The notes under the pieces: model-generated | The model's database searches: none | Seen by the model: only the letters and a program-made list of their open reading frames with translations | What the model was told of the DNA's origin: nothing | Shown: positions 1 through 6,184 of the stretch, piece after piece | Position numbering within the stretch: position 1 is the first letter of the stretch | Layout: every line of letters starts with the position of its first letter | Assembly (NCBI GenBank): GCA_937998635.1 | Contig: CALLDA010000131.1 | Location: 1-9,297, forward strand | Direction: 5' to 3' | DNA: 9,297 nt | Source: an uncultured Pseudomonadales bacterium | Lineage (GTDB): Bacteria; Pseudomonadota; Gammaproteobacteria; Pseudomonadales; Porticoccaceae | Translations under genes and position numbers: made by a program

Positions 1-145
1 CCTGGAAACCGGGCGCATTGCTCGGCAAGCAACCGGTGCGGTGGTGTGCAGCATGGACGACACAGTCGTTCTTTGTACGGTGGTGGGAGCAAAAAATGCC
101 CGACCTGGGCAGGACTTTTTCCCGTTGACCGTTAACTATCAGTAA
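1..145 (+). pseudogene. pnp: pnp 5' fragment, ended by an in-frame stop
   Basis: Reading from base 2, this encodes the first RNase PH domain of polynucleotide phosphorylase: LETGRIARQATGAV, then SMDDTVVL, then PGQDFFPLTVNYQ. It matches E. coli PNPase from about Leu-18, so about 17 codons lie beyond the left edge. The frame stops at TAA 143-145. The family normally reads NYQEK or NYQER here, so TAA replaces the codon of Glu-65, and one G-to-T change (GAA to TAA) explains it. The same frame then continues with perfect family similarity through KAYSAGKIPGGFFKREGRP into the long open frame listed next, so this is a nonsense change and not a frameshift. It could be a real recent mutation or a base-call or assembly error. 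I cannot tell which from the sequence. Confidence 0.85.
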
Positions 146-289
146 AAGGCCTACTCCGCAGGTAAAATCCCCGGCGGCTTTTTTAAACGCGAAGGTCGAC
201 CCAATGAGAAAGAGACACTGACTTGTCGTTTAATCGACAGACCCATTCGTCCTTTATTTCCCGCAGGTTTTAAAAACGAAGTACAGGTT

Positions 290-2092
290 GTGCTCACCGT
301 CATGTCGTCCAATAAAGACATCGACCCAGATATCCCCTCGTTAATTGGCGCATCTGCGGCTCTGGCTATTTCTGGCCTACCCTTTAATGGCCCAGTGGGT
401 GCTGCCCGAGTGGGTTTCTCTGATACCGACGGTTATACGCTTAATCCAACGTTTTCTGACTTGAAAGATTCCCGGCTCGACATGGTTGTTGCCGGCACCA
501 AAGATGCGGTGCTGATGGTTGAATCTGAGGCCAGTGAGTTATCTGAAGATCTTATGTTGGGTGCGGTGCTTTATGCCCATCAGGAAATGCAGGCGGTTAT
601 TCAGGTCATCAACGAGTTGGCCAGTGAAGCTGGTAAACCGAAATGGGACTGGGAAGCAGAGCCTGAAAATATCTCTGTAGCAGAACGTTTGCAGGCCGAG
701 ATTGGTGCTGGCGTAGAAGCAGCCTATCTAGTTACCGATAAGCAGGAGCGCTCGACACGTCTGGGCGATCTTCGCACGTCGGCCATTGCGACTATGGTCA
801 CTGAGGATGGCGATATCAGTGAAGAAGATGTCCGCGAAGCGTTCAAAAAGCTTGAGAAGAAAGTGGTTCGTGGTCGCATTATTCGTGGTGAACCCCGAAT
901 CGATGGTCGCGATACTACCACCGTTCGTCCCATAGCTGTCGAAGTTGGCCTGTTGCCAAGCACCCATGGTTCAGCCCTGTTTACCCGTGGCGAAACTCAG
1001 GCTATCGTGGTCAGTACCCTGGGTTCATTGCGTGATGCTCAGCGGCTCGAAACATTGCAGGGCAGCAAGGAAGACGGCTTTATGCTGCATTACAACTTCC
1101 CTCCTTATTCTGTGGGTGAAGCAGGTCGAATGGGCGGTACCAGTCGTCGAGAGACCGGCCACGGTCGCCTGGCTCGCCGTGGTATCGCCGCAGTATTGCC
1201 CGGTCAGGATGATTTCCCCTATACGATTCGTGTCGTCTCTGAGATTACTGAATCCAATGGTTCCAGCTCAATGGCCTCGGTTTGTGGTTCCAGCCTGGCC
1301 CTGATGGACGCGGGTGTACCGCTCAAGGCTCCTGTCGCTGGTATCGCTATGGGTCTGGTAAAAGAAGACAGTGGTTTTGCTGTACTGACCGATATATTGG
1401 GTGATGAAGATCACCTCGGCGATATGGATTTTAAAGTCGCCGGTACCGCAGCCGGTATTACCGCGCTACAAATGGATATCAAGATCGAAGGCATTACCGA
1501 AGAGATTATGGAAACTGCCCTGTCTCAGGCTTTGCAGGCGCGCTTGCACATCCTTGGTGAAATGAACAAGGTCATTGAAACCAGCCGTACTGAAGTAGCT
1601 GAATCCGCGCCGCGCTACGTCACTATCAAAATTGATCCCGATAAAATTCGTGATGTTATCGGCAAAGGTGGGGCAACGATTCGTACTCTCACGGAAGAAA
1701 CCGGTGCCACTATCGATATTGAAGATGATGGTAGTATTCGCATTTACAGCGATGACCGCGAAGGTCTTGCCCAGGCCTTGTTCCGCATCGAAGAGATTAC
1801 CGCCGAAGCTGAAATTGGTCGCATCTACGATGGTAAAGTGGCGCGTATTGTTGACTTTGGTGCATTTGTGACGATTATGCCGGGGACTGATGGTCTGGTG
1901 CATATTTCACAAATTGCTCAGGAGCGTGTCGAGAAAGTCACGGACTACATCTCGGAAGGTCAGGACATCAAAGTTAAGGTCCTGGACGTCGATGCCCGTG
2001 GTCGTATCAAGTTGTCAATGAAGGAAGTTTCCGAAGCAGAAGGTGGTTTGCCCAGCAAACAGAAAGAAGCTCCGACAGAGGCTGCTGACTGA
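290..2092 (+). CDS. pnp: polynucleotide phosphorylase (PNPase), main open part downstream of the nonsense codon
   Basis: PNPase is a trimeric 3'-to-5' exoribonuclease that uses phosphate to release nucleoside diphosphates, and it joins the RNA degradosome in many Gammaproteobacteria. The frame is open from 146; the first usable starts are GTG 290 and ATG 302, neither with a clear Shine-Dalgarno. Residue 1 corresponds to about E. coli residue 114. The second RNase PH core is intact: SNGSSS at 322-327 (phosphate site) and LGDEDHLGDMDFK at 370-382 with Asp374, Asp380 and Lys382, equivalent to E. coli Asp486, Asp492 and Lys494. A KH domain with VIGKGG (about 456-461) and an S1 domain (about 507-578) follow. 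A protein started here would lack most of the first RNase PH domain and the FFRR-type RNA-binding loop (FFKR, coded just after the stop), so it should be impaired unless the stop is an error. The even conservation downstream shows no decay. Confidence 0.93.
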   Translation: MLTVMSSNKDIDPDIPSLIGASAALAISGLPFNGPVGAARVGFSDTDGYTLNPTFSDLKDSRLDMVVAGTKDAVLMVESEASELSEDLMLGAVLYAHQEMQAVIQVINELASEAGKPKWDWEAEPENISVAERLQAEIGAGVEAAYLVTDKQERSTRLGDLRTSAIATMVTEDGDISEEDVREAFKKLEKKVVRGRIIRGEPRIDGRDTTTVRPIAVEVGLLPSTHGSALFTRGETQAIVVSTLGSLRDAQRLETLQGSKEDGFMLHYNFPPYSVGEAGRMGGTSRRETGHGRLARRGIAAVLPGQDDFPYTIRVVSEITESNGSSSMASVCGSSLALMDAGVPLKAPVAGIAMGLVKEDSGFAVLTDILGDEDHLGDMDFKVAGTAAGITALQMDIKIEGITEEIMETALSQALQARLHILGEMNKVIETSRTEVAESAPRYVTIKIDPDKIRDVIGKGGATIRTLTEETGATIDIEDDGSIRIYSDDREGLAQALFRIEEITAEAEIGRIYDGKVARIVDFGAFVTIMPGTDGLVHISQIAQERVEKVTDYISEGQDIKVKVLDVDARGRIKLSMKEVSEAEGGLPSKQKEAPTEAAD

Positions 2093-2116
2093 TCAAGTCG
2101 AATTGATAAGTTAGTA

Positions 2117-2144
2117 AAAAAACGGGGCCCTGGCCCCGTTTTTT
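2117..2144 (+). terminator. intrinsic terminator of pnp
   Basis: A GC-rich hairpin (CGGGGCC pairing with GGCCCCG, 2123-2138, very tight loop) has an A-run on its left and a T-run on its right (2139-2144). It starts about 25 nt after the pnp stop. The A and T runs extend the stem, so it could also work on the opposite strand. Confidence 0.9.
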
Positions 2145-2157
2145 GTGGGAGTTTTTT

Positions 2158-2226
2158 ATGCAGATCTTTTATAGATCTCTTTTTTATGGGTCTCTTTTTT
2201 ATGGGTCTCTTTTTATAAATGGATAA
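2158..2226 (+). CDS. possible 22-aa leader peptide with SLFYG repeats
   Basis: ATG 2158 follows a good Shine-Dalgarno, GGGAG at 2147-2151, with 6 nt spacing, and the frame runs 22 codons to TAA 2224-2226. The peptide begins MQIFYR and then reads SLFYG, SLFYG, SLFING; it is aromatic and hydrophobic. The repeat comes from a 15-bp tandem repeat whose length keeps the frame. The stop lies 3 nt before the GGAG (2230-2233) of the MOSC gene, whose ATG is at 2243, a layout suited to translational coupling or to a leader controlling the downstream gene. Against it: the SD lies 2 nt after the pnp terminator T-run, leaving no room for a promoter in between, so the ORF is transcribed only by read-through or from inside pnp. 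The open frame may be a by-product of the repeat. No family recognised. Confidence 0.3.
   Translation: MQIFYRSLFYGSLFYGSLFING
2176..2216 (+). repeat. 15-bp tandem repeat, 2.7 copies
   Basis: TCTCTTTTTTATGGG is present twice exactly (2176-2190 and 2191-2205), followed by a partial third copy, TCTCTTTTTAT (2206-2216). Two AGATCT palindromes (2162-2167, 2173-2178) stand just before it. The tract lies between the pnp terminator and the MOSC gene. Its right end holds TATAAA (2214-2219), which could be a -10 element, but no good -35 stands at the usual distance. Confidence 0.85.
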
Positions 2227-2229
2227 GCT

Positions 2230-2233
2230 GGAG
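2230..2233 (+). promoter_or_regulatory. Shine-Dalgarno that decides the MOSC start
   Basis: GGAG lies 9 nt before ATG 2243. The earlier in-frame ATG at 2219 follows the T-rich repeat and has no Shine-Dalgarno. The extra eight residues it would add (MDKLERLH) are not typical of the family, which starts close to the strand now coded by MKVQALYAGK. Confidence 0.6.
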
Positions 2234-2242
2234 CGACTGCAT

Positions 2243-2869
2243 ATGAAAGTACAAGCCTTGTACGCCGGTAAAGCACAAATACTGGAACCCTCGGGTGATC
2301 GAACCGGTATCTTTAAAATGCGGATTACTCGGGCCAAAGTCGGCAGGTTGGGTATTGAGGGTGATGACCAGGTTGATAAGCGTTATCACGGTGGGCCGGA
2401 TAAAGCCCTGCATCAATTCGCTATCGGCAGTTACCGGCGAATTATTGATCAATTTCCTGATTTGGCCGACAAAGCGATCCCCGGATCAATTGGAGAGAAT
2501 TTAAGTGTCGCGGACATGGATGAATACTATGTCTGCATTGGCGATATTTACCGCCTCGGTAAGGTGCTTGTCCAGGTGTCAGAGCCGCGCCAGCCCTGCT
2601 GGAAAATCAATGCCAAATATGACGTTGAGCAATTGACTGAGTATATTGATCAACAAGGCATGGCAGGTTGGTACTACCGGGTGCTTGAAGTCGGTGAAGT
2701 CTGCGCCGGTGATCAAGTAACTTTACTTGAACGACCCAATGAAACGATCACCATTGATCATTTTAATCAGATAAAGGGCCAGCAGCGACCCGATCCAGAT
2801 GCCCTGGCCAGCTTGATCAATGCCGAAGGTCTGGCCGTCAGCCTCAAAGAGCGCTTGCAGGCTCGCTAA
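2243..2869 (+). CDS. MOSC domain protein, YiiM-like
   Basis: This 208-residue protein matches the YiiM branch of MOSC (molybdenum cofactor sulfurase C-terminal) proteins. Seen in sequence: GIEGDDQ at 38-43, YHGGPDKALHQF at 48-59, GENL at 84-87, a GD-(I)-YRLG stretch at 100-106, and EPRQPCWKI at 115-123 with the conserved cysteine Cys119. After the MOSC barrel, the C-terminal part (from about 165) holds the DHFNQ and LINAEGLA segments usual in this branch. E. coli YiiM uses molybdenum cofactor in reduction of N-hydroxylated compounds such as 6-hydroxylaminopurine; the same role here is inferred from similarity. The gene stands alone: pnp ends upstream with a strong terminator, and 144 bp separate it from the next gene. 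An alternative start is ATG 2219. Length is close to the roughly 220 residues of YiiM. Confidence 0.9.
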   Translation: MKVQALYAGKAQILEPSGDRTGIFKMRITRAKVGRLGIEGDDQVDKRYHGGPDKALHQFAIGSYRRIIDQFPDLADKAIPGSIGENLSVADMDEYYVCIGDIYRLGKVLVQVSEPRQPCWKINAKYDVEQLTEYIDQQGMAGWYYRVLEVGEVCAGDQVTLLERPNETITIDHFNQIKGQQRPDPDALASLINAEGLAVSLKERLQAR

Positions 2870-2870
2870 G

Positions 2871-2918
2871 ATTATTTGCTTTGCTAGATGGCATCAGTGC
2901 CTTTTTAGAACAAATAAT
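2871..2918 (+). terminator. nested hairpin after the MOSC gene, possible terminator
   Basis: Directly after the stop codon, ATTATTTG (2871-2878) pairs exactly with CAAATAAT (2911-2918). Inside lies a small hairpin, GGCA/TGCC (2890-2901, loop TCAG), followed by TTTTT at 2902-2906. The inner stem of 4 bp is short for an intrinsic terminator. The nested arrangement and T-run make termination plausible but not certain. Confidence 0.35.
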
Positions 2919-3013
2919 ACCCGCTGGTAAAAGTGCATACTGCAAGGTAAAGTTTGCGCTGCCAATTTTCCTGATTCAAATCAGAATACAAACCTGAAGT
3001 AGTGCCCATACCT

Positions 3014-3730
3014 ATGCCCACGCCCACGCCCACGCCCACGCCCACGCCCAACAGTGATCCTCATCCCATCGACAGTTTTTTGCGCCCGGGTGTATACGTC
3101 GATTCTGACAGTAGCGCCGTTAGTCGCTTTACTGAAAGGGCCTTGAAGGGTATCGGCTCGGATCCTGTCGAGCGGGGAGTCGCGCTCTATTACGCGGTGC
3201 GGGATGGGCTCAAATACGACCCCTACGGCATGGTGGTCGCGCAAGCTAATTTTTTTGCCAGCAATATTGCTCAGCGCGATGCGGCTTTTTGCATCCCCAA
3301 AGCCATACTGCTCACAGCATCGGCCCGCGCTGCCGGTATACCCGCACGCCTCGGTTATGCCGACGTCCGCAATCATCTCTGCACGCCAAAATTAAAAGCC
3401 GCGATGCAGGGCAAGGATCTGTTTATTTATCACGGCTATGTAGAGATGTACCTTGAAGGCTGTTGGGTAAAATCAACACCCGCTTTTAACAAAGAGCTGT
3501 GCGATAAAGTCGGTATTAAGGCCCTCGAATTCAATGGTCACGACGATGCCATGTTGCACCCCTTTGACCGTGAAGGCCGTCAGCATATGGAATACGTCAA
3601 TGATCACGGTACCTTTGCGGACCATCCCTACGAACGTGTCCGCGAAGCTTTTAACGAGATGTATGGTGACCTGGACGAGATGCTGTCGCGGTTTAATGGC
3701 GACTTTGCTGCCGAGGTCACCGCGAACTAA
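3014..3730 (+). CDS. transglutaminase-like fold protein with N-terminal Pro-Thr repeat
   Basis: A protein of 238 residues from ATG 3014 (242 from GTG 3002); neither start has a good Shine-Dalgarno. It resembles bacterial transglutaminase-like (cysteine protease fold) proteins. Counting from GTG 3002: RAVxLYYAVRD-type helix at 57-69 (ERGVALYYAVRDGLKYDPY), Cys97 in AAFCIPKA followed by ARAAGIPARLGY (catalytic Cys helix), His144 in IYHGYVEMYLEG, and WVKSTPAF at 155-162. In classical transglutaminases the third catalytic residue is Asp in a WxxxDP context; here that position is Thr159 before Pro. I recall TPAFN in this same position in related bacterial proteins, so it is probably a subfamily trait. 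No signal peptide or membrane segment is seen. The Pro-Thr stretch at residues 2-13 (from ATG) comes from a hexanucleotide repeat. Substrate unknown; a peptidase or amidase role is as likely as cross-linking. The alpha/beta hydrolase starts 74 bp downstream and may be co-transcribed. Confidence 0.85.
   Translation: MPTPTPTPTPTPNSDPHPIDSFLRPGVYVDSDSSAVSRFTERALKGIGSDPVERGVALYYAVRDGLKYDPYGMVVAQANFFASNIAQRDAAFCIPKAILLTASARAAGIPARLGYADVRNHLCTPKLKAAMQGKDLFIYHGYVEMYLEGCWVKSTPAFNKELCDKVGIKALEFNGHDDAMLHPFDREGRQHMEYVNDHGTFADHPYERVREAFNEMYGDLDEMLSRFNGDFAAEVTAN
3017..3052 (+). repeat. CCCACG hexanucleotide tandem repeat (5 exact copies plus one imperfect)
   Basis: Five exact CCCACG units (3017-3046) and a sixth variant, CCCAAC (3047-3052), stand right after ATG 3014 and encode Pro-Thr five times, then Pro-Asn. 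A six-base unit changes length without changing frame, so copy-number drift would alter only the length of this N-terminal tail. Confidence 0.9.
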
Positions 3731-3732
3731 AT

Positions 3733-3748
3733 TCGCTTCGTTAAGCGA
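3733..3748 (+). terminator. small hairpin after the transglutaminase-like gene
   Basis: TCGCTT (3733-3738) pairs with AAGCGA (3743-3748) around a CGTT loop, 2 nt after the stop codon and followed by only three T. It is too weak to call a firm terminator; it may leave read-through into the alpha/beta hydrolase gene. Confidence 0.25.
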
Positions 3749-3793
3749 TTTACGATTTCAGCTTTACGTATTTAAATTAAATATTGTACAAAT

Positions 3794-3799
3794 AAGGAG
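3794..3799 (+). promoter_or_regulatory. Shine-Dalgarno of the alpha/beta hydrolase
   Basis: AAGGAG lies 5 nt before ATG 3805, which fixes the start of the hydrolase. The 60 bp before it are AT-rich and could hold a promoter, but no clear -35/-10 pair is seen. Confidence 0.75.
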
Positions 3800-3804
3800 A
3801 TCCG

Positions 3805-4641
3805 ATGGAAGCAGTAACGGTGGAATATCAGTCCAATGATGGGCTTAAGTTAAAGGGCGACCATTATGGTGACCCGGCGAACCCTCCCTTGATCTTTTTA
3901 CACGGCGGCGGCCAAACTCGCCATTCATGGGGCGAAGCAGCAGTAGGTGTCGCAAAGGCCGGTTGGCACGTTATCAATATGGATTCTCGTGGTCATGGTG
4001 AATCCGACTGGTGTCCGAGGACTAATTACGAAGTCGAAACCTTTGTTGAGGACTTAAAAGTAGTCCTCAACACGCTTGATACCAAGCCCGTCATCGTCGG
4101 TGCCTCCAAGGGCGGCATTGTGGCTTTAGCAACAGCGTGTATGGACGAATCATTATTGCGAGGTATTGTCCTTGTGGATGTTACACCGCGCCTGGAGCCA
4201 GCTGGTGTTGGGCGTATACTCGATTTTATGCGCGCTAAGTCTGACGGCTTTGATAGCCTTGAAGAAGCTGCGGATACCATTGCCAGCTATACTAAACGCG
4301 AGCGGACCAAAAACCTGGAAGGCTTGCGTAAGAACCTACGTGAAACTCCGGAGGGTCGTTTTATCTGGCACTGGGATCCGCATTTGATCGGTGGCGAATT
4401 TCAAAGCTCCATACAACAGCGTTGCCTGCGATTACTGGACGATGCGGTTGAGGTTACTATTCCCACCCTGCTGGTGCGTGGGGCCCAATCTGATGTAGTC
4501 AGTGCGGAGGGCGTCGAAGAATTTCGAGAGGCGGTAAAACATGCCGAATATATCGACGTCGCAGAAGCCAGCCACATGGTCGCCGGCGATCAAAATACGG
4601 TATTTTCCGATGCAGTGATCGATTTTATTGAGAGACTTTGA
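3805..4641 (+). CDS. alpha/beta hydrolase
   Basis: A 278-residue protein with a complete alpha/beta hydrolase fold pattern. The oxyanion-hole loop is HGGGQTRHSW at 33-42, DSRGHGESDW lies at 60-69, and the nucleophile elbow is GASKGG with Ser101 (99-104). The acid is Asp230 in LLVRGAQSDVVS, and His257 stands in ASHMVAGDQN. The HMVAGDxN surround of the histidine and the helical cap (about 133-205) resemble the epoxide hydrolase/haloperoxidase-like group, but the nucleophile is serine, so an esterase, lipase or C-C hydrolase type reaction is more likely than a haloalkane dehalogenase or epoxide hydrolase, which use aspartate. No signal peptide, so cytoplasmic. The start has a strong Shine-Dalgarno (AAGGAG, 5 nt). 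It is the last plus-strand gene before the convergent junction. Substrate cannot be named. Confidence 0.92.
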   Translation: MEAVTVEYQSNDGLKLKGDHYGDPANPPLIFLHGGGQTRHSWGEAAVGVAKAGWHVINMDSRGHGESDWCPRTNYEVETFVEDLKVVLNTLDTKPVIVGASKGGIVALATACMDESLLRGIVLVDVTPRLEPAGVGRILDFMRAKSDGFDSLEEAADTIASYTKRERTKNLEGLRKNLRETPEGRFIWHWDPHLIGGEFQSSIQQRCLRLLDDAVEVTIPTLLVRGAQSDVVSAEGVEEFREAVKHAEYIDVAEASHMVAGDQNTVFSDAVIDFIERL

Positions 4642-4803
4642 TCCAGGGTTCAGGGTATTTAAACAAGCCTGAATGCAGGATGTAGGAGCGCACACTACTC
4701 TTTGCCAGCCGGAGTTATAAACCTTGAATACAGCTAGTGCGTCACGCTGAAGTGAACCGCCGATATTTTTTAACTGGTGACTGACGCTATTAATCGTATT
4801 TGT

Positions 4804-4879
4804 CCAACAAGATACACAGCGGCACCACAAAAATAGCTGTGAACACCTGATCTTTGTTTATATCTGTGTATCTTGTTGG
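4804..4879. repeat. perfect 16-bp inverted repeat between convergent genes
   Basis: CCAACAAGATACACAG (4804-4819) is the exact reverse complement of CTGTGTATCTTGTTGG (4864-4879), separated by 44 nt. The left arm overlaps a second, shorter pairing: CACAGC (4815-4820) with GCTGTG (4836-4841). The two pairings exclude each other. No T-run of the usual kind follows either side, so it is not a standard intrinsic terminator, although its place between the alpha/beta hydrolase (ends 4641) and the serine hydrolase (ends 4906 on the minus strand) suits a bidirectional transcription end. A miniature repeat element is also possible; I see no target-site duplication at the arms. The rest of 4642-4905 holds only a weak TTCAGG/CCTGAA hairpin (4649-4673). 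Confidence 0.85.
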
Positions 4880-4905
4880 GGCTTAACTTTTGCCAGCTAG
4901 TTTAC

Positions 4906-6084
4906 TTACAGACTGCCGTAAGCTGCCTCAATCAAGCGTACTCCACGAGGATCGCCAAATATATTGGTATCCATCTGGTTCATGGCATAGCCCATACCCA
5001 GTTTGGCTTTGCTGTCGGCAAAGCCGAAGGAGCCACCCCAGCCACTGTGGCCGAAGGCATCGGGGTTGGGGCCATAGAGCTCAGCCTTGTTTAAGATAAA
5101 GCCACGACTCCAGCGCATGCGCACACCGATGACCATATCTTTACGGAAACATTCCTCTTTGGTCATTTCGGTGATGCCTTCCTGACTGATAATTCGCTTA
5201 CCTTCCAACTCGCCACCATTGGCCAGAGCCCCGTAAACTTTGGCGATGCCGCGAGCATTGCCCTGGCCATTGGCACCCGGTACTTCGGCAGCGCGCCAGG
5301 CGCGGTCGTTGGCAATGTGTGCTGTGAGCGGCGGGTGAGCCATGGCGGAATACATAGCGTCGTTCATGCGTTTTTTACTACCGCCCATGCCGCTACCCAA
5401 TTGTTCGGAGCCTGGCACGGGGAGCATTTCTGCGACCCGGTGATCTTCAGCTTCGGGCAGGCCGATGTAATAGTCGGTGTCTGCGCCAATGGGGCCAGCG
5501 ACTTTTTCGGCAAACAATTCACCGAGGCTTTTCATGGTGCCGTGTTTGTTAGCGTAGGCGCGTCGCGCCACCTCCCCGGCAATGTGGCCAAAGACCACGG
5601 CGTGATACCCGTTTGCAGTGCCCGGTTCCCAGAAGGGCCATTGGGCAGCAAGGGTGGCACAGACGCTATCCCAGTCGTAAAGCTCGTCCATTTCAATACG
5701 CCCGCGCGGCCCGCAAACCCCGGCCTGGTGGGACAGGAGCTGGGCAACGGTGACATCCTGTTTACCTGCCGCAGCAAACTCAGGCCAGTACTCGGCGACT
5801 TTGGCGTCGTAGTCAATCAAGCCTTCGTCGGCCAGTACACCAACGACGGTTGCGGCCATGCCTTTGGTGGTCGAGTAGGTATTGATAATGGTGTCAGAAT
5901 TCCAGGGCCGGGTGCGAGCGCCATCTGCGAAGCCTGCCCAGAGATCGACGACGACCTCACCACCTAGCGCTAGCACAAATGATGAGCCGACTTCTTTGCC
6001 GTCTTTGAAGTTGGCGGCGAAAGCGTCTTTTACTTTGGAAAACTCTGGCGCGCAGGTGCCCTGGATATTTATGTTATTGGTCAT
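4906..6084 (-). CDS. serine hydrolase, beta-lactamase class C fold / family VIII esterase
   Basis: A 392-residue protein of the class C beta-lactamase/penicillin-binding fold (beta-lactamase superfamily, EstB-like). Motif 1 is STTK with Ser71 and Lys74, within TYSTTKGMAATVVGVLADEG. Motif 2 is the tyrosine of NGYHAVVFGHIAGE, with Tyr160 in the Tyr-X-Asn position as Tyr-His-Ala, typical of family VIII carboxylesterases. Motif 3, in place of Lys-Thr-Gly, is HSGWGGS at 346-352. WPEF and LLSHQAG (100-122) are also typical. These point to an esterase or related hydrolase rather than a true beta-lactamase. No signal peptide is seen, which agrees with a cytoplasmic esterase. AGGGG stands 8 nt before the start. 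The DUF4399 gene lies 100 bp upstream on the same strand. Substrate not predictable; homologs are often annotated simply as serine hydrolase. Confidence 0.93.
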   Translation of the reverse strand: MTNNINIQGTCAPEFSKVKDAFAANFKDGKEVGSSFVLALGGEVVVDLWAGFADGARTRPWNSDTIINTYSTTKGMAATVVGVLADEGLIDYDAKVAEYWPEFAAAGKQDVTVAQLLSHQAGVCGPRGRIEMDELYDWDSVCATLAAQWPFWEPGTANGYHAVVFGHIAGEVARRAYANKHGTMKSLGELFAEKVAGPIGADTDYYIGLPEAEDHRVAEMLPVPGSEQLGSGMGGSKKRMNDAMYSAMAHPPLTAHIANDRAWRAAEVPGANGQGNARGIAKVYGALANGGELEGKRIISQEGITEMTKEECFRKDMVIGVRMRWSRGFILNKAELYGPNPDAFGHSGWGGSFGFADSKAKLGMGYAMNQMDTNIFGDPRGVRLIEAAYGSL

Positions 6085-6147
6085 GGGTGTTGCCCCTGTT
6101 TAGTGATATTAGTGATTATTTATAAGTGTTTTTCTCAAATAAGCGAT

Positions 6148-6177
6148 CCTGTGCGAGAGCGATGGCTAGTGCACAGG
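6148..6177. other. hairpin between DUF4399 gene and serine hydrolase gene
   Basis: CCTGTGC (6148-6154) pairs with GCACAGG (6171-6177) around 16 nt, starting 7 nt after the DUF4399 stop on the minus strand. No U-tract follows in that direction, so it looks more like an mRNA-stabilising or processing hairpin than an intrinsic terminator. Confidence 0.35.
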
Positions 6178-6184
6178 TTTAGTC

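Noticed and set aside
945..1304. 119-codon plus-strand open frame within pnp
   Set aside because: Out-of-frame shadow of conserved PNPase sequence.
1466..1903. 145-codon minus-strand open frame within pnp
   Set aside because: Antisense to the KH and S1 region of PNPase; no SD or family likeness.
3017..3052. CCCACG repeats as a possible CRISPR or phase-variation switch
   Set aside because: No spacers, and the 6-bp unit cannot shift the frame, so it is neither a CRISPR array nor an on/off switch by frameshift.
2981..3376. 131-codon minus-strand frame with a Gly-Arg repeat
   Set aside because: The GR repeat is the antisense reading of the CCCACG tract; the plus strand codes a recognisable transglutaminase-like domain.
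5317..5967. 216-codon plus-strand open frame
   Set aside because: It lies wholly antisense to the serine hydrolase, whose STTK, Tyr and HSGWGGS motifs make it the real gene; the antisense protein has no recognisable pattern.
4906..6084. Annotation as a beta-lactamase resistance gene
   Set aside because: The Tyr-His-Ala and HSGWGGS motifs and lack of a signal peptide fit family VIII esterases, not class C beta-lactamases with Lys-Thr-Gly.
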